Part shown: piece by piece, positions 35,001 to 46,332 of the stretch
Numbering within the stretch: position 1 is the stretch's first letter
Layout of the letters: the number at the start of each line of letters is the position of its first letter
From: Cunninghamia lanceolata
Taxonomy: Eukaryota; Streptophyta; Pinopsida; Cupressales; Cupressaceae
Reading direction: 5' to 3'
Assembly: GCA_027924645.1 (NCBI GenBank)
Contig: BSBN01000843.1
Span: 1-64,000, forward strand
DNA length: 64,000 nucleotides
Position numbers and translations under genes: made by a program
The notes under the pieces: generated by a model
What the model was told of the DNA's origin: nothing
Seen by the model: the letters and a program-made list of their open reading frames with translations, nothing else
Database searches by the model: none

Positions 35001-36416
35001 GACACATGATTAATGATAATGGTCGCAGATTTGTGAATTTAGGTGAAGTGGATGGCCCTACTCAATCTCCACAAGATCTTAGCTTTTGGCATTGAATATT
35101 CGATCAAATTTTCACCTATGTTCTCTTTTTAATAATATATCATCATTCTAATAATGTATACTCTCAACAGTGCAATTCGGTGGAGGGCGGTTTCCATTTA
35201 TTTTTTAAAATCTACTTATCTTTTAAAGAAAATTTTATCCCGTAGTCCTTCTCGCTATCAGCGTATCTAAAAGGTTTTATATTAATTCGGTTGCATGTGA
35301 TTAGATTTATATCCTGGATACTATATTTGGATCTGAATTCCTGATTTAAAATTTGAATTTAAAGTTGTAGTGGATAAAAGCGAGTATCATGTGGTTATAC
35401 ACCTTCATTTTGCACTTATTTTTTTTATATATGTTATAAATATATAGTGGTGCTTGATTTGGTTTATTTGGTGCACAAATAGATTCTTATCTAATATTTA
35501 TTAGTTGTTTAACTGATTCTAATTATTTTAGCCTATATTGATGTATGTTTTATGATATTGTGTTATCTTGGATTAATATCTAGTCCATTAACTTCAAGTT
35601 TTATTTTTCTAATTTTGAACTCAACCCTTTTAGAAAATAGTCATTATCACATCAATCCCCACGTCAAAAACTTCAAATCAATAATTATGGACACATATTT
35701 AAGCACATTTCCTAGGTCATTTAAAGCAAGCGAGAAATTTGGAAACAATTGAAAGATCGTTCGATTCAAGACAATTCAAAGCTACAATATGCACGTAGGC
35801 ATCAAATCAATTTGTTAGTCCATCAAATTTACATCTACATCACATGCTTGATGTGTTTGCGATGCCTTGTTCTCTTCCATGGTCTTGATTATCATTGAGA
35901 CAAACCAATTGCCTACCCTTCATCTTGAAGAAAATCCCATCATGTTTCTAAGCATGATAAAAGTTTAAAGCAAGTACCAAAGTAAAGGTGATTAATCTCT
36001 AAAGTTTGCACCAACAAAAGACTAGACCACATCACTTGGACTAATTCACACAATGTGTCTTAGTCCAAGTCCAAGCCGCACTAAGAAACCTAGTTCACAA
36101 GATCAAAATTCTCTACACAAAATCCTCACAATTCCTTTGATTGTAGATTCACTTCTAGATTTTAGTTTGAGATCTCATCATGGAATTTTAGCGAGTCAAC
36201 AACCAAGTCAAACCTCTACCACACCAAATCAAATAAACATCAAAATCTTTCTCCAATTGCACTATCTTTTTTCTAAATTTTATTTGCTAAATTGATTTTC
36301 TTTGATCATTTAATTATATCTAGACTAGTGTAGGAGAATAGGAAGAATTTGTTTTCTCTACTTTAAATTGGTGAACTTGGCATTCTCACACTACTTAGAG
36401 CCTTGCCTTAGGTAAT
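35001..36416. other. Intergenic DNA between the response regulator and element D
   Basis: AT-rich with no coding or repeat signal that I recognise. The part next to 35170 may hold the distal promoter of the response regulator. It ends at the TG of the element D LTR, where GTAAT (36412-36416) would be the left target duplication. Confidence 0.5.
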
Positions 36417-37018
36417 TGTTGACTTTCTGAGTCTTCCTGGTCTCAAATAGTCATGTTGTGTCTTTAAAAGAAGGAGGAGTCATATTAGCCTTGTTCAAGA
36501 TCTTATCTATGTCTAATAGGTTTTCTAAAGGGTCTAAAAGGTTTTTTATAATGCCAATATGCAATCCTTTTTGTCATACTATTATGTGTTAGAAGTGTTA
36601 GAATTTTGAAAGGTTTAAATCTCCAAGAGGGCACGCACACAAGTATGGAGGGAGTTTTGGTGTTTCAATAGTGAGTTTAAGTCTTTAGTTTTAAGTTTTA
36701 GGTCTTTTAGGTTTAGGTTTAGCAAAGAAAGGCTATTAGGACTATTTCTCCTAACTTGCAGATTGCTGAAAAACATAGTGTGTATTTTGACTTTTCTAGG
36801 GTTTGTTCAAATACACATTGTTTGAGAAATCATCTTCAAGGTTGTGTAAAGAATCTTCAACAATGTGTATTAACATGTTTAAGATCAATATAATACCATC
36901 CTCAGGGTTGTGAATAATCATTTTCAAGGTAGTGTAAGACCATTTTCATAGTGACTATGCACAGAACAACAACACCATAGTGGGTATTTTACCCTAGGAG
37001 TTATGTTTCTATCTTTAT

Positions 37019-37553
37019 CATGGTGGAACTGTGCTATCTTTTCTACATATTGGGTGCTTAGCAGAAGAATTTTTTGGAAAAGGTGATAGCATAACATTGG
37101 AGGCGACCAAACTGACAGGTTACAGAACTTTCTCTTCTTTGTAACTTTTATTTTCTCTAAACTTTGAAACCCATCATGGTGAAGGAACAAGCATCAAGTC
37201 TTTAGAATCAAAAGAAAAAGTGTTTAAACCTTATAGTGCAAAATACATTGATTACATGTCTTGCCATGATCAAAAGAGAGCTATGACCTTTCGTAGAGAT
37301 AATATGATTTGCAAAGAAAGGTACTACCCACCTAAGGATGAAAAGTTGCATTGTCTTGTTCCTGCCCCCAAAAGATACACAAGTCCATTTATATGGCCAA
37401 AGACTCCTGACTATGTTCTTTATGCAAATGTTCCCTACAAAGTCTTATAATAGAAAGCGCTGTTCAGACTTTGTTTTAGTTTGAAGGCAATGTGTTCAAG
37501 TTTTTTGAAGGAGGTACAATGTTTCCAAAGATGCAGATAAATATGTTGATGAC
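37019..37553 (+). pseudogene. Captured fragment of a PMT-type (DUF248) putative methyltransferase, copy 1
   Basis: Similar to the N-terminal part of plant Golgi-type putative methyltransferases. A membrane-anchor piece (LFYILGA then TAG, QK) comes first; then, after a frame change, the lumenal part FKPYSAKYIDYMSCHDQKRAM, KERYYPPKDEKLHCLVPAP, FIWPKTPDYVLYANVPYK and GGTMFP. About 150 residues of a protein normally near 600 long. The methyl-donor binding motifs come later in the family and are absent. It is joined without a gap to calreticulin sequence at 37554. It sits inside the LTR of element D and has stops and frameshifts, so it is a captured, dead gene piece. Confidence 0.88.
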
Positions 37554-37709
37554 GTCCCATGTGAAATTGATCAACTTACACATGTATATACTTTTATTCT
37601 TAAGCCTGATGCAACATATAGCATTCTTATTAACGACACTAAAAAAGAAGTTGGGAGTTTGTATAAGGATTAAAAGTTATTACCAGCAAAGAAGATCAAG
37701 GACCCTGAT
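37554..37709 (+). pseudogene. Captured calreticulin fragment, copy 1, first part
   Basis: VPCEIDQLTHVYTFILKPDA followed by YSIL and LLPAKKIKDPD is the end of the calreticulin lectin domain and the entry into the P-domain. It continues in 49798-50250 after the 12-kb element E. Calreticulin is a calcium-binding chaperone of the endoplasmic reticulum. One stop (TAA) interrupts this part. Confidence 0.92.
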
Positions 37710-40700
37710 TGTTACACCCCAAAATTTGACTATGCTTTTCTTTTTACTTGCACGTAATTTGTAGTTAATTATGCATGAATTAATGATTTGACGTTATGTG
37801 AAAATGTCAGGATAAATCAATGATATCATGAGTTTATGTTTATATGATTAGAAATTAGACATGTGATTATAATATGTTATGATTATTTATTCATAAGGTT
37901 TATGAATTGACTAACGGGGCACTAATCCCAATTTGGTGATTGCAAGTTGTAACCAGGAAACAGGTTTGTTCCACCCTCTGAGAAAGAGAGGGAGAGCATC
38001 ATCAGAGAGAAGAGAATAGACGTATGGATAAGAACAAATTAGTTGCCATCTAAGTCTTGTGCTTTCACAAGTTTAGTGAATCTTCGTTGAGTTTGGTAAG
38101 ATATGTTTGACCAATTGGTCTAAGTTTAGTTTTGACTTGACAAGTCATCGATTGTTAGCTAGATCCATTAAGTTGAGGTTATTGTCAAAAACCTAGTCAG
38201 GTTAGAACTTGACCGTCAACAAGGAAATGGTCAATAGTAGTTAAACTATTTTTATTATCGGTAATTCCCAATTAGAATTCTATTATGTTATTTTATCTAT
38301 TTTCATGTTTAAGCAATTTTGAGAGGGGGAGAATACCTCGACCCCATTCTCATATCTTGTCGAGTGTTAGAAACAATGTAAGTATATGTTGTATACACCT
38401 ATATTATGTTGTTATATATATAATATGATCTATAGGTTTAACCTATTTTTTTGTTGTCGATGAGCTTCTTAAGGGACCATGGTATAGTTGCAAATTAAAT
38501 GCAAACCACTTCATGATAGTTATGGGCACTCGAATCCTTTACTCCATGTCAGTTTTGGAGAGTAAAGAGGAACTTATCAAATAGCTCGGGAGTGGTCTTA
38601 ATGACCAGTTACTCCATTACTCTCTACATGCCAACATAGCATGAGAATAGGCAAAGATGAGGGCAGGACCTCTGCAATCATGGAGGACTATTGTGGGACT
38701 CAAACTCTTTAAGTGTAGATCTTAGCCAAGTTGGGGGATATATCATAGGAGGCTACTGTTAAGTAAGGGACTTTGTTAAAAATAGAGAGGGAGAGAGCTC
38801 TGGATATCTTATAGAATCTGTAGTGAAAGACATTGTGAGCACAAAAAGTTTTGTTATCATAAAGAATCCATGCAGAGAGTGAGTCAAACATAGAGGAAGG
38901 CATAACATAGCATGGTTAGCAGAGGTAGTAAGGAAGAAACCAGTACCAGATTTGGAAACTGTCAACGTAGAGGTATGGATATCTCGTTTAAACTATCATT
39001 TCATTCTTAAACTGTGATAATTATATTCTATATGATCTTACAGAGATGTATTTGCATATAGAAAAGTATTTAGTGTTATTCAAAATAGTGATCTTATGAT
39101 CGTAGAAACTATTATGATCGTAGAAACTATGTAAACATAGTTACATAGGAAAATAGAGAAATTATCTTGTTTAGCTTTGAAACTGCACTCAGAGTGCATA
39201 CAACATTAGAGTTCGAATGTATGATAGATTAAATATCTTCGAATAACAGTTTGAGACTACAGAATATAAACAATAGAATGCTATTGTTAACATCAGGAAT
39301 AGTATGAAGATAACCTTTTCATGCCTTTGTTCTGTATCATTGAACCTATAGAGAACCATGTTGCTTGATAGACATAGGAATTATGGAAAAATGTTATGAA
39401 TAACATTAATTATATAGACTTACGGTATGTAGTAACTTGTTTTTCAACCTTGTTTACTCGAGAAAATATAGTTTTATATTAGCTGTCAAAACATTAATAT
39501 GAGTCTAGATGGCTAGCAAGACCAAACTTCATGAGAACTCTGATATTAACCTATGAGTTGTGAGGAGTAAGATTGTAGAAAGTTTTAGACGGAAATAGAT
39601 TTACATTTCTCAATTCAATTTATATGTAGAAGTTTTATTGTTTACAATCAAAAGATTTTGAGATAGATATTCACTTATTTTAGAATATATAAATGATATT
39701 GATATCATTAGAAACACCTAAGGATAGTGATATATTATCACATATGCATTCTACAACAATGATAAGTATTATCATGATATTCAAAGGATGTTATATATGA
39801 GTTCATAATCTTTCCTATATCGAGAGTTGGTGGACTCAAAAAGACCAAGAGGTCAAAAATATCATATTATTATTGTAAACTCAAACCTAACTAGGTTGAA
39901 AGATTGACTCAAAGTCAAAATATTAGTAATGATAATGATAGTATTCATTAAGATCTTATATGAAGAGGATATACCTCGTGTACTATGTATTTACATGTTA
40001 TGAGAAATGTGAATTCAATCTATGCCCAAGTGGTCAAGAGAAGACTAGAGGCTATCGTTTCTATGTTATGTTATTATAAATTCTTATTTTTAGAAAACAA
40101 GAGTATTTGATATTACAATGTATTGGGTTAGAGAAGTTCAAACCCTAGAATCAACCCAGAAGGGTTTAGGAAACTTGAAAACTCTTAAATGGATAACATC
40201 GAATTAGTCTATTATTTATTATGATCATCAGTGAATGGTTGAGAAAATGTGAAGCCTTATGATAATTAAATGATTTCTTGATCAAATCAGAAACTTGGTA
40301 TATTACACAAAAGTGTTCAATCTTTGGGTAATTGAGTAGAATGACAGGAAGTCATAGACCCTAGTACTTGCAAGTATTCAAAGAGGGACTCTCTAAAAGG
40401 TTAAAGTCACCTGAACACTTATATTACATTTATCCTAGATTAAGAATTAATTCTAAGTTAGATTGACTATGATTTGAGTTTAGTCGAGAAAATTTATGTC
40501 TAGAGATACTAGTCAAGCAAGTCAAACTGTAGGATGAGGTAGTTTTCCAAGTTGAGTTAGAGGTGTGTGAACACATGACTAGGTTTATTGCAAATGTCTA
40601 TTTATAGAGAAACTTTAGTCAAAGTGATGCATCTGTCTCTACATGCATTAGTCGATTCACCATGTCTAGATTGCGTAACTTGTTAGAATGATCATACTTA

Positions 40701-41215
40701 GCTAGAAGATTGTCTAGAGTTGTATGGTCAATTGAGTTACATAGGACACAACACTAGGACTTAGATGGAAACCTATTTGTTCCTTATGTCTATACTCTTC
40801 GTGAAGGGTAGGGCCACTTCCAGATGGAAGATGAGCGGGGGACCGCCGGTCTATGGTTGGAGAAAAAACACTCGGATGATGCTCTCCCTCAATAGCAGAA
40901 GACTCACCGAGACTTGTGAGATAGATACTAAGATTATAGATGTAGTATACTTCATGTTATGACTTATGATTGTCAAACTTATTCATATTGTCAAGTGCAA
41001 ATTATTTGTAATTGTAAAGTGAAATGATTTCACTATGATTTTATCTTTGAATATATTGTATTTTCAAGGTTGAAAAATATTCAGAAAAGATATGTATTTA
41101 ATTCTATGTGATTATGCAAATGTAAAAAAAAAAATCTCTCTTGGTTAAACATGTTCATTTACTTTCTTAGTAAATTTTGTGAGTAATTCCAAGTGGTATG
41201 AATTGGTATGTTACA
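37710..41215 (+). repeat. 5' LTR of element E
   Basis: 3506 bp, TGTTACACCCCAAAATTTG to GGTATGTTACA, matched by 46333-49792 throughout. The first 150 bases are almost identical in the two copies; later parts differ by small indels and many C/T or G/A changes. The copy at 46333 lacks a segment found here near 38600-38640. Confidence 0.95.
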
Positions 41216-41217
41216 TA

Positions 41218-41229
41218 AGATATCAGAGC
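41218..41229 (+). other. Primer binding site of element E
   Basis: AGATATCAGAGC agrees with the initiator-Met-tRNA site TGGTATCAGAGC at 10 of 12 positions and lies two bases after the LTR. The changed bases are in the first three positions. Confidence 0.75.
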
Positions 41230-41324
41230 TACCGGGTTCAACACATGGACCTAGGAGCTCACTACGAGAAAACTTGTCAACATTCAGCAGATTGGCTAAT
41301 GTTTGAAATTAGTTTTATGCTAGA

Positions 41325-41744
41325 ATGGCATGGAGAAGAACCAATAAAACTATTAGGAAGTCTATTCCCCAGATCTTACCCAAGATAGTGGTTAAGAAAG
41401 AACTAATTGAGGAGGTAAAACTCCATGTACATATTAACTATGATGAGGGTGCATGGCTGGAAGACTCTAAAAATTTGGCTAACGCTCTTAAACTTATTCA
41501 ACTAGAAAAGAAAGAATGCAACAAAATGGCTAAGAAATCCATTGTTCCTACTCATGTAGTTAAACTGAGTAAATCGTCTCCTAGTCATGACATGTCATTT
41601 AGGTGTGGTCAAGAAGCCCCTACTTTAGGAAAAGAGGTGTTGGAGGAGTACCTGCATGTACATCCACCCTCTAAGTTTGTTTTACTAGATTCTGATGGGG
41701 AAGAGGAACCTGAGGAATATCCTTTAATCGACAGTGACATGTAG
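41325..41744 (+). CDS. Small extra ORF between LTR and gag of element E (139 codons)
   Basis: Open from MAWRRTNKTIRKSIPQ to LIDSDM. It has a basic start, a helical middle (LANALKLIQLEKKECNKMAKK) and an acidic C-terminus (LLDSDGEEEPEEYPLIDSD). It is the longest uninterrupted frame in this part and lies upstream of the real gag start at 41934. No family is recognised. It may be an accessory ORF or the remnant of an older gag N-terminus. Confidence 0.4.
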   Translation: MAWRRTNKTIRKSIPQILPKIVVKKELIEEVKLHVHINYDEGAWLEDSKNLANALKLIQLEKKECNKMAKKSIVPTHVVKLSKSSPSHDMSFRCGQEAPTLGKEVLEEYLHVHPPSKFVLLDSDGEEEPEEYPLIDSDM

Positions 41745-41933
41745 TCTTGTTCAGTTATCTATCTAAGGATGTATTTATACCTAGAATAAACTATAATAAA
41801 GATGAGATTATTTTGCACAAATTTGAGTTTTGTGAATAGATTTATTGATAAATTTTGAATTAATGAGATGCATTATTTCTGAATTCTAATCTATAACTTA
41901 ATACAAATATCATGTGTGATATAGAGTATCATT

Positions 41934-42893
41934 ATGGTTTGAACTCGAACAAATCTTGGAGATAGTCAAGGAGAGTCAAATCCTTCCAAAAACCCAATGA
42001 CTAAGCTAGATCAGATATTGACCATGTTGAATGAAACCAAGGAAAGGCTTGGAAACTTGGAATAGGAAGTGAGGGGCCAAGGCATACCCAAAGGACAAAA
42101 AGAGGACTCTCATCAAGGGGATAATGATTATGTCCATGACCCCAGTTCTCATAGTGAAAGAAGGGAGGATTTTGATAAGACTAAGTCTCAAGAAGAAAGG
42201 AGAAATATACTTGCCTTAGAGATTTCAAGAGATATGAAGAAAGTGACACCACCCAAATTCGATGGAATAGTAAGTGGCGATTCTATAGAAGCTTGGTTGA
42301 CAAAGATGGAAAAGTATTTTTAGATTAGAAACTACTCTGAGATAACCAAGGCAATATGGGGTGCCTATCAGTTGGCAGGTGAAGTGTCCATGTGGTGGAT
42401 GAACAAAAATATGGAACTGGGGCTAAGTTCTCTGAGATTAACTTGGGATCAGTTTGTGGTCATATTTTGATAGAGGTGGTTACCACAAATTTTCTTCAAC
42501 CAAAAGCTAATAGATTTTTAGAATCTGCGACAAGGAGAAATGTTAGTGGTAGAATATTGGGAAAAGTTCACCTGTCTCTTGAATTATGTGCCACAATATC
42601 AAAAGGATGAATGGTTTCGAATTAGAAATTCATAATGGGTATGAATGCCCAGATAGATGGAGAAGTGGATGTGCATGGTCCTACCACTATGGACCAAATT
42701 TTTGAGAAGGCAATCAAACAATAGCAATTTCCAGAAGAATGATAATATTTCAAGAAAACCTACTGAAATGCGAGGAACTACTGGGGATGTTTCTCTTGTG
42801 GTGGAGATCATTACGCAAATCAATGTCCAACCAAGAACCAAGGAGTTCAATAGCGTAGTAATGCATTACCTACCTAACAAGTAACTTTTCAAC
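41934..42893 (+). pseudogene. Gag of element E, broken
   Basis: ATG at 41934; the third codon is TGA where the MV-R-TRT start of many chromovirus gags has arginine, a change expected from CGA decay. The capsid part has PPKFDG, WLTKMEKYF, WWMNKNMELG and LRQGEMLVVEYWEKF (the last two in a second frame). A CCHC knuckle stands at 42788-42826 (CFSCGGDHYANQC). At least two frame changes and several stops occur. Confidence 0.85.
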
Positions 42894-42910
42894 AAAGGAT
42901 CCATGCGGCA

Positions 42911-43369
42911 TTGGACAATCGCCAGGTGGAGTACCAGATTACTCTCATAGAAATGATAGGTGCTTTGTTTGGAGTTCCTATGTCTATTTTAATTCATACT
43001 AGAGCAAATGAAAGTTTTATTTCTCCAAGAGTATTGAATAAATTTCCTAGAAGAGCTAGATATATAGCTAAACCTTGGTTAGTTGAATATGCTAACCAGA
43101 CTAAAGCTCAAGTAGAGCAATGCATGTTTGAAGCCAAGATTGATCTTCCTAGTTTTTCAACTGAGGTGAATTTATTTGTAGCCCCCCTAGGTTCCTATGA
43201 TGCTATCTTAGGAATTAATTGGCTATGGAGGCATAGGGCCAATGTTGACTATTTTGCGAAAAAAGTTGAGTGTCTAGACGACATAGGAAACAAAGTCTAT
43301 TTGCAAGGCACACAAAGAGGAGTCAAGATCAAATTGATCTCTACTATGCAATTGAAGAGGGCTAGGTGA
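42911..43369 (+). pseudogene. Aspartic protease of element E, active site lost
   Basis: The frame is open for 152 codons. The active-site region reads ILIHTRANESFIS where gypsy proteases have D-S/T-G-A, so aspartate and glycine are both replaced. The downstream DAILGINWLWRHRANVDY motif is typical. The enzyme that would cut the polyprotein cannot work in this copy. Confidence 0.85.
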
Positions 43370-43396
43370 AAAGGATGTCAAATTTTTGCAGTCAAA

Positions 43397-44760
43397 ATGG
43401 AGCAATTAGAAGAGGATCCTAGTAAACAAAAGGTACCCTTGGAGAACTATCCTTTCTTTCAAGATCTTCAGGATGTCTTTCCAGATGAAATTCTAGGGTT
43501 ACCTCTGAAGAGAGCTTTTGATTTCTCTATTGATATAATGCCTAGATCTAAGTCGAGATCAAAGGCACCATACTGTATGACTACTACAAAGTTGATGGAA
43601 TTGAAAGCCCAGCTTCAAGAGCTATTGGCTAAAGGATTGATTAGATCCAGTGTTTCTCCTTGGGGAGCACCTATGATCTTTGTCAAAAAGAAGGATGGAA
43701 CCTTGCTTTTGTGTATAGACTATCATATGCTCAATAATGTAATGATAAAGAATAAGTATCCTCTACCATGTATTGATGATCTTTTTGATCAGATGTGTGG
43801 TGCAATAGTGTTCTCTAAGATTGATCTGCGATCTGGATATCATTGGTTGAGATTGAAATATGAAGATATTCATAAAACATATTTCAGAACAAGGTATGGA
43901 CAGTATAAGTTCACAATTTTACCATTTGGACTTACGAATGCCATTGTAACATTCATGAATTTGATGAATAGTGTTTTCTAAGATTGCTTGGATAAATTTG
44001 TTCTAGTGTTTCTAGATGACATTCTTATATAATCTAAGAATGAGGAAGAGCACTTGCAGCATCTGTAGTTTGTTATGCAATGACTGAGGGAAAATAAGTT
44101 ATATGGGAAGATTTCTAAGTGTACTTTATTTCAAAAAGAGATACAATATCTAGGACATATAATATCAGTTGAAGGGATTTCAGTAGATCCTGCAAAGATC
44201 AAAGCTATACTTGAGTGGCTTGTGCCAAAGAATGTCCATGAAGTGCACAATTTCATGGGGTTGGTTGGATATTATAGGAAGCTCATTTTGAATTTTTCTA
44301 AGATTGCAAACCCAACCACTTCGCTTCAGAGAAAACGAAAGCATTTTGACTAGTCAGAAAAATGTCAGGAGGCATTTAATCAGTTAAAAGAGAGGTTGAC
44401 AACTACACCAATATTAAGAGTTCCTAATCTAGAAAGTCAATTTGTTGTAATCATTGATGCCTCTGATGAAGGTTTAGGTGGAGTGCTTATGCAAAATGGG
44501 TGAGTGGTAGCCTATGAATCCAAAAAGTTGAGAGTATATGAGAATAATTATGCTCCTCATGACTTAGATTTAGCAACAGTTGTGCATGCTTTGCAAGTGT
44601 GGCAACACTATTTAATAGGAAAGGATTTTGAATTAAAGTCAGACCATCAAGGTCTTAAGTATATTTTTTCCCAACCTCATTTGAATATTCGACAAAAAAG
44701 ATGGTTGGATAAGATATATCAAAGGTAAAGAGAATCGAGTAGCGGATGCTCTAAGTTGAT
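43397..44760 (+). pseudogene. Reverse transcriptase and RNase H of element E
   Basis: Fingers and palm read [47 protein letters not shown] and LPFGLTNA up to a stop at 43979-43981. Then the catalytic box VFLDDILI lies near 44010-44035 with the double aspartate kept. The connection domain (YLGHIISVEGISVDPAKI) and RNase H (IDASDEGLGGVL near 44455; DLDLATVVHAL near 44565) follow. Stops occur near 43979, 44029, 44350 and 44501. The domain order and the YLGH motif are those of Ty3/gypsy. Confidence 0.92.
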
Positions 44761-44929
44761 GGAGGCATATCTCATCAATTGTCTCTATCAACTCAAATTT
44801 CAAGGATTTAGTGTTACAAAATTCTGCAGGTGATGAGTACTATGAGCAAGTTAAGCAGGCTTTCTTAGTAAATCCTTAAGACGTGAGGTATGATGGGTTC
44901 TATTTTGAACTATATGGGCTTTTAAGATT

Positions 44930-45839
44930 CAGAGGAAGGATGTATGCTCCACACTCAGCAAAATTAAGAAACCTTTTGTGGAAGGAAATTCATTCCGTGC
45001 CATATTCAGGTCATCCTAGAGTAATCAAACTATTAGCCGACGTGAAGCCTCTTTATTTCTAGAAAGGAATGAAGAATGACACTGCAAGATTTGTAGCAAG
45101 TTGCCTAGAGTGCCAGAGAGTCAACAATGAGCATCAGCATCTAGTAGGACTTCTATAGCCACATGATATTCTAGAGTGGAAGTGGAAGGTCATTAGTATG
45201 AACTTTGTACAAGGTCTCCCAATGTTTTGAAACATACATGATGCTATTTTAGTGGTGGTAGACAAGATCACCAAGGTAGCTCATTTTATACCTAGGAATT
45301 TAATGGATGGAGCACCAATTTTAGCTCACAAGTTTGTGCAAGAAGTGTTTAGATTGCATGGAGTTCCTGAGAAAATTATCTTAGAGAGAGATGCACGCAT
45401 GATGTCAAGATTTTGGCAAACTTTGTTCTCAATGCTAGGAACTCAACTCAATATAAGATTGATTTATCACCCTGAGATAGATGGTCAAACTGAGAGGGTA
45501 AATAAATTTCTAGAAGATTTGTTGTAGATGTATTGCATGGATCAACAATACAAGTGGGAAGACTACCTACCACTTGTGGAGTTTGCATATAATAACTCCT
45601 ATCACTCTGCTACTAAGATGGCTCCATTTGAAACATTGTATGAAAGAAGATGCCAAACTCCTCTAAGCTGGGATAAGCTAGAAGAGAGGATTAACATTGG
45701 TCCAAAAATGTTATCAGAAATGGAAGAACAAATCAATCTGATTAGAAATAGATTGGTGGAAGCAAATAATATACAAAAAGTTACACTGATGCTAAGCGTA
45801 CCCCAAGGCAATTCTCAGTTGGTGAAAAAGTTCTTTTGA
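44930..45839 (+). pseudogene. Integrase of element E
   Basis: The HHCC zinc part is at about 44985-45150 (PYSGHPRVIKLL, SCLECQRVNNEHQH). The DDE core reads VVVDKITKVAHFIP (first D, near 45255), ILERDARMMSRFWQTLF (second D, near 45385) and EIDGQTERVNKFLEDLL (E, near 45490). The C-terminal part runs from MYCMDQQYKWEDYLPL to 45839. All three catalytic residues are still read, but stops at about 45061, 45228 and 45525-45527 break the frame. Confidence 0.92.
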
Positions 45840-46049
45840 GGGTCAAACCTTAGAAGAGTTCCATAAAGTTTGGAAAGTCTTCCAAACTAGCTCCTTGATA
45901 TGTAGGACCCTTTGAAGTTCTTGAAGTAATCAATACGGTTGCCTACATAATTGCTCTACCACCAGCTCTTTCCAGGATGCACAATGTTTTTCATGTTTCA
46001 TATTTGAAATAATATATAATAGGTGATGATCATATTCTCAATTGGAATG

Positions 46050-46228
46050 CTTTACAGGTACAGGACCTAGGAGTGGTCATGATCGAGCCTCTCAAAGTGC
46101 TCGAAGTGGGCTCGAAGTTTGCAAGCTTTGCTTTCGTAATAAAGAGGTTACTCAGTGCAAGGTCCAGTGGGACCATTATGTAGATGATAGTGCCACATGG
46201 GAAGATTACCATGATTTTTATCATTGAT
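46050..46228 (+). pseudogene. Chromodomain-like C-terminus of element E
   Basis: LRNKEVTQCKVQWDHYVDDS followed by ATWED is the pattern of the chromodomain-type tail (V-x-V-x-W then A-T-W-E-x-E) that chromoviruses use to target chromatin. The first part of the domain is in another frame. The region 45840-46049, linking integrase and this tail, is frame-broken. Confidence 0.65.
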
Positions 46229-46318
46229 TTCCTCATTTGTTTTAATCTTTTTAAAGTTGAACAAAAAACTTTATATTTTTATTTCATGATACACTGGATC
46301 ATCAAGGATGATGAATCT

Positions 46319-46332
46319 TATGGGGGGAGATA
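46319..46332 (+). other. Polypurine tract of element E
   Basis: TATGGGGGGAGATA lies directly before TGTTACACC of the 3' LTR. Its position and purine run fit a plus-strand primer. Confidence 0.85.

Larger units (their letters stand above)
36417..37709 (+). repeat. 5' LTR of element D, left part
   Basis: TGTTGACTTTCTGAGTC at the start parallels 59912 onward. Compared with the 3' copy it lacks about 147 bp (copy sequence near 60266-60412) and 66 bp (60638-60703 of the other copy). The second gap removes the TATA box. It ends at the target site CTGAT (37705-37709), where element E is inserted. Confidence 0.88.
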
